Of a stretch of 64,000 nt of DNA, positions 13,551-26,377 are shown in pieces. This stretch comes from Urechis unicinctus (lineage: Eukaryota > Annelida > Polychaeta > Xenopneusta > Urechidae). The notes below the pieces were generated by a model. The model saw nothing but the letters and a program-made list of their open reading frames with translations, did no database searches and was not told where the DNA came from. Positions within the stretch are counted from its first letter, which is position 1. Every line of letters begins with the position of its first letter. The stretch is from assembly GCA_034190875.2 (NCBI GenBank), contig CM067356.1, positions 34,415,430 through 34,479,429 on the forward strand, in the 5' to 3' direction. Both the position numbers and the translations under genes were made by a program.

Positions 13551-14534
13551 GAAGGCCAGTAATATTGTTATTCCTCAGTTACAAGTTTGTTCGGCTTTGA
13601 CATGTTACGTTCAATGTTGGTGGCCTTAGATGATAAGTTGAACGTTATCTCCAGGCATCGCAACCATCAACGTCAATCCCCCAAGCGGTATAACCTGCGA
13701 TGTAACTATTGCGGATGTCTGTAAATGCTTGGCGTTGCCCTGTGTTGTTTATTTGACATTTGTTCTGGTGAGTAACAAGAATAATCAGTAAATACAATAA
13801 ATACGGCGCCAAGAATAGCAATGTACTAATGCACGGCAGAAAGGCTGATAGATGACAACCTGGAACTGTGATATAGGAGCATTTAGTAAATTACCTTATC
13901 GTTGCCAATGAACTGTTTATCAGCTAAACTTTACCACCGTTAAATATAGCAGGCAATTTGCATGACATAATACATACTTATTCTCTTTTCTCTCGGTAGA
14001 TGAAATTGCAAAATATGATTTCATAGAGATGTGATCTATTATGGGCTGCGAAAGTCGACGTTTAAGTATTTCGCACAACATATACATGCAGTGTTAATCG
14101 GCTTGTCACCGAGATTATGCGTGTGCTTGTGAGTATTTCTGCAATGAAGCAGTAGATGTCCTTGTTGGAAGTAATTCGTCATTTAGCATGGATCCCCTGT
14201 ACCGAAGCGATTATGCAGCCATTAGTGTGAGTGCGGAATGCGGAGGTGTCTGCTACATTATGTCACTAAACTGCTTATCTTGTACCGGCTGCCGTGCCTG
14301 TCGTTCTTTGGACAAACTGAGCAATATCATCCTTTCTAAGCATTAATATAAGTGGCTTCAATAATTCCGTTCATTGTTAGCAATGTAACGCACTCAATTT
14401 GTTATTGGGGCATTCTCAACAACAATTTAACCCAGTCTTTAAATTTCATCTACGCCGGAATATGCAGAGCAATGCGGATCCGGTTGTCAAGCTTAGAGCG
14501 GCTGCGTAGATTATATCCTCTACTAAACGAAGTA
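13551..14534. other. No gene seen between two direct repeats
   Basis: AT-rich sequence without convincing open frames or motifs. It lies between the two copies of the diverged direct repeat. Confidence 0.4.
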
Positions 14535-14859
14535 TTTCCATCAGAGGGGCAACTAGCTTTATATATTGAAGCAGAAATATCATTTAGTAGCAGATTATGA
14601 GGCCCGTAAAAGAGCTGCGCTTGTAATAAATACATCAGTTCAAAGTACACACGTCCTCAACGTGCATTTTAGATTCATGTTAATGCACGATGGAGTGCAA
14701 ATGTCGCTCGGGGTATGAATTGAAGAGAGTTGCACACCTGTTATTTAGACAGGCATATGTAATCGACCCGGTTCGATCCACACTTTTGGCATAGTGGTTT
14801 ATAAGTGATTAATTCATAGAACATCTGTCAGAGTGCATGGTATACAACCCAAACAGTTT
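14535..14859 (+). repeat. Diverged direct repeat, copy 2
   Basis: Second copy of the element at 13225-13550. It runs straight into the assembly gap, so its right end is not seen. Repeats beside a gap are a common reason for an assembler to stop. Confidence 0.6.
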
Positions 14860-14959
14860 NNNNNNNNNNNNNNNNNNNNNNNNNNNNNNNNNNNNNNNNN
14901 NNNNNNNNNNNNNNNNNNNNNNNNNNNNNNNNNNNNNNNNNNNNNNNNNNNNNNNNNNN
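14860..14959. other. Assembly gap of exactly 100 N
   Basis: One hundred consecutive N. A round 100 is the conventional placeholder for a gap of unknown size, so real distances across it cannot be trusted and the two sides may not be adjacent. Confidence 0.98.
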
Positions 14960-15914
14960 CGACGACATTAGCTGCCAAAGTGTATATTCGGTTCAGTTAT
15001 AACGTAACCAATCGAAGTCCCAGGAAAAAAATCACAGATATCCAGTGATGCCAGGAAGTCAGTCAAGAGTGTATGTAAAGCTTTCAAAAGTAGACAACAG
15101 GTAATACAAGAAGCACTCTGAGCTGCTGTTGTAAATGCAAGCAGCAGAGGAAGCCCAAACTGTCAGGAGCAGTAAACAGCAGGCATAATGCACTGGGGCT
15201 TATGGCAGAGTAAGCAACCAATGCCTGATTACCTTGACCACCTGCAGACAGCTGGCCAAAAAAGGAACAAATCAAGGCTCTGAAAGCACAAACTCAGTTC
15301 CGGAAAAAGTTCTAAAACAGATGTCGGATGATCCTTCCACATATATTTATACATATATCGTGATATGAACATGATTATTTATCTATTTATTTGTGTCGCA
15401 GAGAGCAAATTTGACTGGTTTTTAAAATACCCTGTGACAAAGTGGCTGAAATATACGTGCAGCTGCGTTCACAAATATTGACGCCTGAAGAGGCTGTTGT
15501 GCTAGAACAAATATTAACAGTAGGGCTTAGTCAAATTGGAGGAAACGGATTTCCCTCCCTTTGACTTATACGCACGAGTTTTGGATGTTGTTACCAAAGA
15601 ACTGGTTACCTCCTCCAAGAAGTGATTAATTATATAAAGAACCCAGCATTGGTCCCACGAATGATAGCATTCGATTTATTAGGACGCTGTTTACGGTGGG
15701 GAGAGACCAACTTGACACGTGGAACGGCGTGGGAGTTACTACATTTCGGGGGATGACCTCATACGAGATCATGAAAGGAAATCAATAAAAAAAAATGTAT
15801 TAACCACATCAATAAAATAAAATATATATATGTATATTAATATATACTATATATATATAGCAAGATATAAATGTGTGTGTGTTGTGTACAGCAAGTGTAT
15901 AGGTGTGTGTGCGC
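14960..15914. other. Gene-free stretch before the tandem array
   Basis: No assignable gene. A plus-strand frame is open for about 63 codons (about 15565-15756) and has a protein-like end (residues GTAWELLHFGG), but it lacks an obvious start or splice context. A short AT/GT-rich patch (15820-15900) lies just before the array. Confidence 0.35.
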
Positions 15915-16010
15915 GCTGGGGTAATGGGGGAATGGCTTGTGATTTTGAATCATGAGGTTGTAACTTGTTAACTCTCTCACTCTCTCTCTCTCTTTATCTT
16001 TCTTTCTTTC

Positions 16011-16353
16011 AGATGCTCTGGCAACCGGAATCGCGGCGCTCGAACTTAGGCACGGCAATGCCATCCGGACTTTCGTCCGTATACGGCCGTTGCAGGATGT
16101 CTTTAATTTCGATTTGCGCATTTACATATTACGAGGGAATTTCGGCCTAGCACTAGTTATTTCTGTTTGACAGTGGAAGCTAACCAAGCAAACGTGGCAA
16201 TCGACGACGGTCAGCAAGGCGCTGGGGTAATGGGGAATGAAGATGAACCAGGTATGATCTTTTCATATTGTTGCTTGTGATTAATTAGAATCAATGAGGT
16301 GATTTTGTTTAACTCTCTCACTAATACTCTCTCTCTCTTTCTTTCTTTCTTTC
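16011..16353 (+). mobile_element. Array unit 0, shortened
   Basis: The left-most unit is only 343 bases long and contains just the start of block A and the end of block B. Its left flank (15915-16010) is a degenerate version of the spacer that precedes the other units. It marks the old edge of the array. Confidence 0.75.
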
Positions 16354-17789
16354 AGATGCTCTGGCAACCGGAATCGCGGCGCTCGAACTTAGGCACGGCA
16401 ATGCCATCCGGACTTTCGTCCGTATACGGCCGTTGCAGGATGTCTTTAATTTCGATTTGCGCATTCCAATGCCCACACTTAGAGAGGTCATCTTCGATCA
16501 GCAACAAGTGGCCATCAAAATCAATGCTCTGAACGGCTTTATCTTGAGGAATAATGAGAGTGGTGAACTCCGCTACTTTCATTCTTCAATAAATAATGCC
16601 CGGCTACTTCCGGCACCGGTCACCGTAAGAAATGCGCATGATTTCGAAGCTTTCGAGAGGAGGATCGAACAGGGGGACATTCTGACATTGGCCCGTGATC
16701 AGCGCCCCAATTCCAAGTGGGTGGTTGTTAAAGTAACGAACCTGACAGTCTATGTCAGCAAGTTACTAGACCACCCTATAGGTTTTGCCCCTACCAAACT
16801 GCCTCCTCATATCCAGAACAACAAGGCTGTCCTAGGGCTGCTCACGGACATGAATTCTGGAAGACCATACACTGACAGGCTATGCCTGTTTCGTTGTCTG
16901 GCCTTGCACCGTGGGGCCTCGCTTCGAGGATTGGAGAAGCTGACGAAACGGCTTTTTCGAGAGACCTATCCTACTGGGGACATTGAAACATTCCCCGGTG
17001 TTCCATGGGTCGATATCGAAAAAGTGGAGGAGCGTTTCGATGTTAACATTTTCGTGTACCAATGCACTGAAGAGCAGGTAAGCTGAGTATAAATAATTCA
17101 AGTGAAGCTTTACTCAATGAAATTGTGATTCGTAACTGAATATTTTACATGATTGGTTGTTGACAGGTTGCCACACTTGTGAGGCGGTCCCCTACTGACT
17201 ATGCTGAAGCAATGTGTACCTCAACCTCCACGAGGCGCATTTCGGTTATATACAGAACCAGGATCGCTATTGCAAGTCTTACGCTTGCACCACATGTGGC
17301 AAACTGTGGAACCATGTGGGTATGCTGCATCGGCAGCAAGCCACATGTATTGCTGAGACCGTGTATCGATATCCAGGTGGGGTCTACCACCCACCAACCA
17401 CCATTTTCGATGTGTGTGTCATGGACGAGTATGCGTTGAACGAAGCGCATCAAGCTCTTGACGAATTAGCTGGCTTTCCTGGTGAAATAGGTATGGATAC
17501 GATTCATGGATTATTAATTGCGTCTGAACGTGAGCTCAACAAGATATGTAAAACAAATATATACCAACATATTACGAGGGAATTTCGGCCTAGCACTAGT
17601 TATTTCTGTTTGACAGTGGAAGCTAACCAAGCAAACGTGGCAATCGACGACGGTCAGCAAGGCGCTGGGGTAATGGGGAATGAAGATGAACCAGGTATGA
17701 TCTTTTCATATTGTTGCTTGTGATTAATTAGAATCAATGAGGTGATTTGTTTAACTCTCTCACTCTCTCTCTCTTTCTTTCTTTCTTTC
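16354..17789 (+). mobile_element. Array unit 1 (1436 bases), Gln subtype
   Basis: Full-length unit. Block A is 16356-17077, first spacer 17078-17166, block B 17167-17694, second spacer 17695-17791. Both spacers have GT...AG borders, and the second ends in a CTTT-repeat pyrimidine tract. About one break in total. It carries Gln in the NQDRYCK position of block B. Confidence 0.7.
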
Positions 17790-19217
17790 AGATGCTCTGG
17801 CAACCGGAATCGCGGCGCTCGAACTTAGGCACGGCAATGCCATCCGGACTTTCGTCCGTATACGGCCGTTGCAGGATGTCTTTAATTTCGATTTGCGCAT
17901 TCCAATGCCCACACTTAGAGAGGTCATCTTCGATCAGCAACAAGTGGCCATCAAAATAAATGCCAGCTACGGCTTTATCTTGAGGAATAATGAGAGTGGT
18001 GAACTCCGCTACTTTCATTCTTCAATAAATAATGCCCGGCTACTTCCGGCACCGGTCACCGTAAGAAATGCGCATGATTTCGAAGCTTTCAGGAGGAGGA
18101 TCGAACAGGGGGACATTCTGACATGGGCCCGTGATCAGCGCCCCAATTCCAAGTGGGTGGTTGTTAAAGTAACGAACCTGACAGTCTATGTCAGCAAGTT
18201 ACTAGACCACCCTATTGGTTTTGCCCCTACCAAACTGCCTCCTCATATCCAGAACAACAAGGCTGTCCTAGGGCTGCTCACGGACATGAATTCTGGAAGA
18301 CCATACACTGACAGGCTATGCCTGTTTCGTTGTCTGGCCTTGCACCGTGGGGCCCCGCTTCGAGGATTGGAGAAGCTGACGAAACGGCTTTTTCGAGAGA
18401 CCTATCCTACTGGGGACATTGAAACATTCCCAGGTGTTCCATGGGTCGATATCGAAAAAGTGGAGGAGCGTTTCGATGTTAACATTTTCGTGTACCAATG
18501 CACTGAAGAGCAGGTAAGCTGAAATATAAATAATTCAAGTGAAGCTTTACTCAATGAAATTGTGATTCGTAACTGAATATTTTACATGATTGGTTGTTGA
18601 CAGGTTGCCACACTTGTGAGGCGGTCCCCTACTGACTATGCTGAAGCAATGTACCTCAACCTCCACGAGGCGCATTTCAGTTATATACAGAACCGGGATC
18701 GCTATTGCAAGTCTTACGCTTGCACCACATGTGGCAAACTGTGGAACCATGTGGGTATGCTGCATCGGCACCAAGCCACATGTATTGCTGAGACCGTGTA
18801 TCGATATCCAGGTGGGGTCTACCAACCACCATTTTCGATGTGTGTGTCATGGACCAGTGTGCGTTGAACGAAGCGCATCAAGCTCTTGACGAATTAGCTG
18901 GCTTTCCCGGTGAAATAGGTATGGATACGATTCATGGATTATTAATTGCGTCTGAACGTGAGCTCAACAAGATATGTAAAACAAATATATACCAACATAT
19001 TACGAGGGAATTTCGGCCTAGCACTAGTTATTTCTGTTTGACAGTGGAAGCTAACCAAGCAAACGTGGCAATCGACGACGGTCAGCAAGGCGCTGGGGTA
19101 ATGGGGAATGAAGATGAACCAGGTATGATCTTTTCATATTGTTGCTTGTGATTAATTAGAATCAATGAGGTGATTTGTTTAACTCTCTCACTCTCTCTCT
19201 CTTTCTTTCTTTCTTTC
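17790..19217 (+). mobile_element. Array unit 2 (1428 bases), Arg subtype
   Basis: Full-length unit with the same two-block layout. It carries Arg (NRDRYCK) in block B and the GAAATATAAAT spacer variant. About one break. Confidence 0.7.
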
Positions 19218-20656
19218 AGATGCTCTGGCAACCGGAATCGCGGCGCTCGAACTTAGGCACGGCAATGCCATCCGGACTTTCGTCCGTATACGGCCGTTGC
19301 AGGATGTCTTTAATTTCGATTTGCGCATTCCAATGCCCACACTTAGAGAGGTCATCTTCGATCAGCAACAAGTGGCCATCAAAATAAATGCCAGCTACGG
19401 CTTTATCTTGAGGAATAATGAGAGTGGTGAACTCCGCTACTTTCATTCTTCAATAAATAATGCCCGGCTACTTCCGGCACCGGTCACCGTAAGAAATGCG
19501 CATGATTTCGAAGCTTTCGAGAGGAGGATCGAACAGGGGGACATTCTGACATGGGCCCGTGATCAGCGCCCCAATTCCAAGTGGGTGGTTGTTAAAGTAA
19601 CGAACCTGACAGTCTATGTCAGCAAGTTACTAGACCACCCTATAGGTTTTTGCCCCTACCAAACTGCCTCCTCATATCCAGAACAACAAGGCTGTCCTAG
19701 GGCTGCTCACGGACATGAATTCTGGAAGACCATACACTGACAGGCTATGCCTGTTTCGTTGTCTGGCCTTGCACCGTGGGGCCCTCGCTTCGAGGATTGG
19801 AGAAGCTGACGAAACGGCTTTTTCGAGAGACCTATCCTACTGGGGACATTGAAACATTCCCCGGTGTTCCATGGGTCGATATCGAAAAAGTGGAGGAGCG
19901 TTTCGATGTTAACATTTTCGTGTACCAATGCACTGAAGAGCAGGTAAGCTGAGTATAAATAATTCAAGTGAAGCTTTACTCAATGAAATTGTGATTCGTA
20001 ACTGAATATTTTACATGATTGGTTGTTGACAGGTTGCCACACTTGTGAGGCGGTCCCCTACTGACTATGCTGAAGCAATGTACCTCAACCTCCACGAGGC
20101 GCATTTCAGTTATATACAGAACCAGGATCGCTATTGCAAGTCTTACGCTTGCACCACATGTGGCAAACTGTGGAACCATGTGGGTATGCTGCATCGGCAC
20201 CAAGCCACATGTATTGCTGAGACCGTGTATCGATATCCAGGTGGGGTCTACCACCCACCAACCACCATTTTCGATGTGTGTGTCATGGACGAGTATGCGT
20301 TGAACGAAGCGCATCAAGCTCTTGACGAATTAGCTGGCTTTCCTGGTGAAATAGGTATGGATACGATTCATGGATTATTAATTGCGTCTGAACGTGAGCT
20401 CAACAAGATATGTAAAACAAATATATACCAACATATTACGATGGAATTTCGGCCTAGCACTAGTTATTTCTGTTTGACAGTGGAAGCTAACCAAGCAAAC
20501 GTGGCAATCGACGACGGTCAGCAAGGCGCTGGGGGAAATGGGGAATGAAGATGAACCAGGTATGATCTTTTCATATTGTTGCTTGTGATTAATTAGAATC
20601 AATGAGGTGATTTGTTTAACTCTCTCTCACTCTCTCTCTCTTTCTTTCTTTCTTTC
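19218..20656 (+). mobile_element. Array unit 3 (1439 bases), Gln subtype
   Basis: Full-length unit. It shares both the Gln variant and the GAGTATAAAT spacer variant with unit 1, so the two are closer relatives than either is to unit 2, which lies between them. About two or three breaks. Confidence 0.7.
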
Positions 20657-22084
20657 AGATGCTCTGGCAACCGGAATCGCGGCGCTCGAACTTAGGCACG
20701 GCAATGCCATCCGGACTTTCGTCCGTATACGGCCGTTGCAGGATGTCTTTAATTTCGATTTGCGCATTCCAATGCCCACACTTAGAGAGGTCATCTTCGA
20801 TCAGCAACAAGTGGCCATCAAAATAAATGCCAGCTACGGCTTTATCTTGAGGAATAATGAGAGTGGTGAACTCCGCTACTTTCATTCTTCAATAAATAAT
20901 GCCCGGCTACTTCCGGCACCGGTCACCGTAAGAAATGCGCATGATTTCGAAGCTTTCGAGGAGGAGGATCGAACAGGGGGACATTCTGACATGGGCCCGT
21001 GATCAGCGCCCCAATTCCAAGTGGGTGGTTGTTAAAGTAACGAACCTGACAGTCTATGTCAGCAAGTTACTAGACCACCCTATTGGTTTGCCCCTACCAA
21101 ACTGCCTCCTCATATCCAGAACAACAAGGCTGTCCTAGGGCTGCTCACGGACATGAATTCTGGAAGACCATACACTGACAGGCTATGCCTGTTTCGTTGT
21201 CTGGCCTTGCACCGTGGGGCCCCGCTTCGAGGATTGGAGAAGCTGACGAAACGGCTTTTTCGAGAGACCTATCCTACTGGGGACATTGAAACATTCCCAG
21301 GTGTTCCATGGGTCGATATCGAAAAAGTGGAGGAGCGTTTCGATGTTAACATTTTCGTGTACCAATGCACTGAAGAGCAGGTAAGCTGAAATATAAATAA
21401 TTCAAGTGAAGCTTTACTCAATGAAATTGTGATTCGTAACTGAATATTTTACATGATTGGTTGTTGACAGGTTGCCACACTTGTGAGGCGGTCCCCTACT
21501 GACTATGCTGAAGCAATGTACCTCAACCTCCACGAGGCGCATTTCAGTTATATACAGAACCGGGATCGCTATTGCAAGTCTTACGCTTGCACCACATGTG
21601 GCAAACTGTGGAACCATGTGGGTATGCTGCATCGGCACCAAGCCACATGTATTGCTGAGACCGTGTATCGATATCCAGGTGGGGTCTACCAACCACCATT
21701 TTCGATGTGTGTGTCATGGACCAGTATGCGTTGAACGAAGCGCATCAAGCTCTTGACGAATTAGCTGGCTTTCCCGGTGAAATAGGTATGGATACGATTC
21801 ATGGATTATTAATTGCGTCTGAACGTGAGCTCAACAAGATATGTAAAACAAATATATACCAACATATTACGAGGGAATTTCGGCCTAGCACTAGTTATTT
21901 CTGTTTGACAGTGGAAGCTAACCAAGCAAACGTGGCAATCGACGACGGTCAGCAAGGCGCTGGGGAAATGGGGAATGAAGATGAACCAGGTATGATCTTT
22001 TCATATTGTTGCTTGTGATTAATTAGAATCAATGAGGTGATTTGTTTAACTCTCTCACTCTCTCTCTCTTTCTTTCTTTCTTTC
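20657..22084 (+). mobile_element. Array unit 4 (1428 bases), Arg subtype
   Basis: Full-length unit, same variants as unit 2 (Arg in block B, GAAATATAAAT spacer). About three breaks. Confidence 0.7.
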
Positions 22085-23514
22085 AGATGCTCTGGCAACC
22101 GGAATCGCGGCGCTCGAACTTAGGCACGGCAATGCCATCCGGACTTTCGTCCGTATACGGCCGTTGCAGGATGTCTTTAATTTCGATTTGCGCATTCCAA
22201 TGCCCACACTTAGAGAGGTCATCTTCGATCAGCAACAAGTGGCCATCAAAATAAATGCCAGCTACGGCTTTATCTTGAGGAATAATGAGAGTGGTGAACT
22301 CCGCTACTTTCATTCTTCAATAAATAATGCCCGGCTACTTCCGGCACCGGTCACCGTAAGAAATGCGCATGATTTCGAAGCTTTCGAGAGGAGGATCGAA
22401 CAGGGGGACATTCTGACATGGGCCCGTGATCAGCGCCCCAATTCCAAGTGGGTGGTTGTTAAAGTAACGAACCTGACAGTCTATGTCAGCAAGTTACTAG
22501 ACCACCCTATTGGTTTTGCCCCTACCAAACTGCCTCCTCATATCCAGAACAACAAGGCTGTCCTAGGGCTGCTCACGGACATGAATTCTGGAAGACCATA
22601 CACTGACAGGCTATGCCTGTTTCGTTGTCTGGCCTTGCACCGTGGGGCCCCGCTTCGAGGATTGGAGAAGCTGACGAAACGGCTTTTTCGAGAGACCTAT
22701 CCTACTGGGGACATTGAAACATTCCCAGGTGTTCCATGGGTCGATATCGAAAAAGTGGAGGAGCGTTTCGATGTTAACATTTTCGTGTACCAATGCACTG
22801 AAGAGCAGGTAAGCTGAAATATAAATAATTCAAGTGAAGCTTTACTCAATGAAATTGTGATTCGTAACTGAATATTTTACATGATTGGTTGTTGACAGGT
22901 TGCCACACTTGTGAGGCGGTCCCCTACTGACTATGCTGAAGCAATGTACCTCAACCTCCACGAGGCGCATTTCAGTTATATACAGAACCGGGATCGCTAT
23001 TGCAAGTCTTACGCTTGCACCACATGTGGCAAACTGTGGAACCATGTGGGTATGCTGCATCGGCACCAAGCCACATGTATTGCTGAGACCGTGTATCGAT
23101 ATCCAGGTGGGGTCTACCAACCACCATTTTCGATGTGTGTGTCATGGACCAGTATGCGTTGAACGAAGCGCATCAAGCTCTTGACGAATTAGCTGGCTTT
23201 CCCGGTGAAATAGGTATGGATACGATTCATGGATTATTAATTGCGTCTGAACGTGAGCTCAACAAGATATGTAAAACAAATATATACCAACATATTACGA
23301 GGGAATTTTTCGGCCTAGCACTAGTTATTTCTGTTTGACAGTGGAAGCTAACCAAGCAAACGTGGCAATCGACGACGGTCAGCAAGGCGCTGGGGGGAAA
23401 TGGGGAATGAAGATGAACCAGGTATGATCTTTTCATATTGTTGCTTGTGATTAATTAGAATCAATGAGGTGATTTGTTTAACTCTCTCACTCTCTCTCTC
23501 TCTTTCTTTCTTTC
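22085..23514 (+). mobile_element. Array unit 5 (1430 bases), Arg subtype
   Basis: Full-length unit; block A reads open for its whole visible length. About two or three breaks elsewhere. Confidence 0.7.
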
Positions 23515-24943
23515 AGATGCTCTGGCAACCGGAATCGCGGCGCTCGAACTTAGGCACGGCAATGCCATCCGGACTTTCGTCCGTATACGGCCGTTGCAGG
23601 ATGTCTTTAATTTCGATTTGCGCATTCCAATGCCCACACTTAGAGAGGTCATCTTCGATCAGCAACAAGTGGCCATCAAAAATAAATGCCAGCTACGGCT
23701 TTATCTTGAGGAATAATGAGAGTGGTGAACTCCGCTACTTTCATTCTTCAATAAATAATGCCCGGCTACTTCCGGCACCGGTCACCGTAAGAAATGCGCA
23801 TGATTTCGAAGCTTTCGAGAGGAGGATCGAACAGGGGGACATTCTGACATGGGCCCGTGATCAGCGCCCCCAATTCCAAGTGGGTGGTTGTTAAAGTAAC
23901 GAACCTGACAGTCTATGTCAGCAAGTTACTAGACCACCCTATTGGTTTTGCCCCTACCAAACTGCCTCCTCATATCCAGAACAACAAGGCTGTCCTAGGG
24001 CTGCTCACGGACATGAATTCTGGAAGACCATACACTGACAGGCTATGCCTGTTTCGTTGTCTGGCCTTGCACCGTGGGGCCCCGCTTCGAGGATTGGAGA
24101 AGCTGACGAAACGGCTTTTTCGAGAGACCTATCCTACTGGGGACATTGAAACATTCCCAGGTGTTCCATGGGTCGATATCGAAAAAGTGGAGGAGCGTTT
24201 CGATGTTAACATTTTCGTGTACCAATGCACTGAAGAGCAGGTAAGCTGAAATATAAATAATTCAAGTGAAGCTTTACTCAATGAAATTGTGATTCGTAAC
24301 TGAATATTTTACATGATTGGTTGTTGACAGGTTGCCACACTTGTGAGGCGGTCCCCTACTGACTATGCTGAAGCAATGTACCTCAACCTCCACGAGGCGC
24401 ATTTCAGTTATATACAGAACCGGGATCGCTATTGCAAGTCTTACGCTTGCACCACATGTGGCAAACTGTGGAACCATGTGGGTATGCTGCATCGGCACCA
24501 AGCCACATGTATTGCTGAGACCGTGTATCGATATCCAGGTGGGGTCTACCAACCACCATTTTCGATGTGTGTGTCATGGACCAGTATGCGTTGAACGAAG
24601 CGCATCAAGCTCTTGACGAATTAGCTGGCTTCCCGGTGAAATAGGTATGGATACGATTCATGGATTATTAATTGCGTCTGAACGTGAGCTCAACAAGATA
24701 TGTAAAACAAATATATACCAACATATTACGAGGGAATTTCGGCCTAGCACTAGTTATTTCTGTTTGACAGTGGAAGCTAACCAAGCAAACGTGGCAATCG
24801 ACGACGGTCAGCAAGGCGCTGGGGAAATGGGGAATGAAGATGAACCAGGTATGATCTTTTCATATTGTTGCTTGTGATTAATTAGAATCAATGAGGTGAT
24901 TTGTTTAACTCTCTCACTCTCTCTCTCTTTCTTTCTTTCTTTC
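23515..24943 (+). mobile_element. Array unit 6 (1429 bases), Arg subtype
   Basis: Full-length unit with slightly shorter pyrimidine tract before it than its neighbours. About four breaks. Confidence 0.7.
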
Positions 24944-26377
24944 AGATGCTCTGGCAACCGGAATCGCGGCGCTCGAACTTAGGCACGGCAATGCCATCCG
25001 GACTTTCGTCCGTATACGGCCGTTGCAGGATGTCTTTAATTTCGATTTGCGCATTCCAATGCCCACACTTAGAGAGGTCATCTTCGATCAGCAACAAGTG
25101 GCCATCAAAATAAATGCCAGCTACGGCTTTATCTTGAGGAATAATGAGAGTGGTGAACTCCGCTACTTTCATTCTTCAATAAATAATGCCCGGCTACTTC
25201 CGGCACCGGTCACCGTAAGAAATGCGCATGATTTCGAAGCTTTCGAGAGGAGGATCGAACAGGGGGACATTCTGACATGGGCCCGTGATCAGCGCCCCCC
25301 AATTCCAAGTGGGTGGTTGTTAAAGTAACGAACCTGACAGTCTATGTCAGCAAGTTACTAGACCACCCTATTGGTTTTGCCCCCACCAAACTGCCTCCTC
25401 ATATCCAGAACAACAAGGCTGTCCTAGGGCTGGTCACGGACATGAATTCTGGAAGACCATACACTGACAGGCTATGCCTGTTTCGTTGTCTGGCCTTGCA
25501 CCGTGGGGCCCCGCTTCGAGGATTGGAGAAGCTGACTGACGAAACGGCTTTTTCGAGAGACCTATCCTACTGGGGACATTGAAACATTCCCCGGTGTTCC
25601 ATGGGTCGATATCGAAAAAGTGGAGGAGCGTTTCGATGTTAACATTTTCGTGTACCAATGCACTGAAGAGCAGGTAAGCTGAAATATAAATAATTCAAGT
25701 GAAGCTTTACTCAATGAAATTGTGATTCGTAACTGAATATTTTACATGATTGGTTGTTGACAGGTTGCCACACTTGTGAGGCGGTCCCCTACTGACTATG
25801 CTGAAGCAATGTACCTCAACCTCCACGAGGCGCATTTCAGTTATATACAGAACCGGGATCGCTATTGCAAGTCTTACGCTTGCACCACATGTGGCAAACT
25901 GTGGAACCATGTGGGTATGCTGCATCGGCACCAAGCCACATGTATTGCTGAGACCGTGTATCGATATCCAGGTGGGGTCTACCAACCACCATTTTCGATG
26001 TGTGTGTCATGCACCAGTATGCGTTGAACGAAGCGCATCGAGCTCTTGACGAATTAGCTGGCTTTCCCGGTGAAATAGGTATGGATACGATTCATGGATT
26101 ATTAATTGCGTCTGAACGTGAGCTCAACAAGATATGTAAAACAAATATATACCAACATATTACGATGGAATTTCGGCCTAGCACTAGTTATTTCTGTTTG
26201 ACAGTGGAAGCTAACCAAGCAAACGTGGCAATCGACGACGGTCAGCAAGGCGCTGGGGTAATGGGGAATGAAGATGAACCAGGTATGATCTTTTCATATT
26301 GTTGCTTGTGATTAATTAGAATCAATGAGGTGATTTGTTTAACTCTCTCACTCTCTCTCTCTTTCTTTCTTTCTTTC
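24944..26377 (+). mobile_element. Array unit 7 (1434 bases), Arg subtype
   Basis: Full-length unit. It shares several single-base variants with unit 8 (for example GGGCTGGTCACGG in place of GGGCTGCTCACGG), which points to local duplication of this pair. About three breaks. Confidence 0.7.

Noticed and set aside
15565-15756. 63-codon frame ending in GTAWELLHFGG, reminiscent of the BH1 motif of Bcl-2 proteins
   Set aside because: Only a short pattern match. No other Bcl-2 helix, no start and no splice partner were visible, so chance is more likely.
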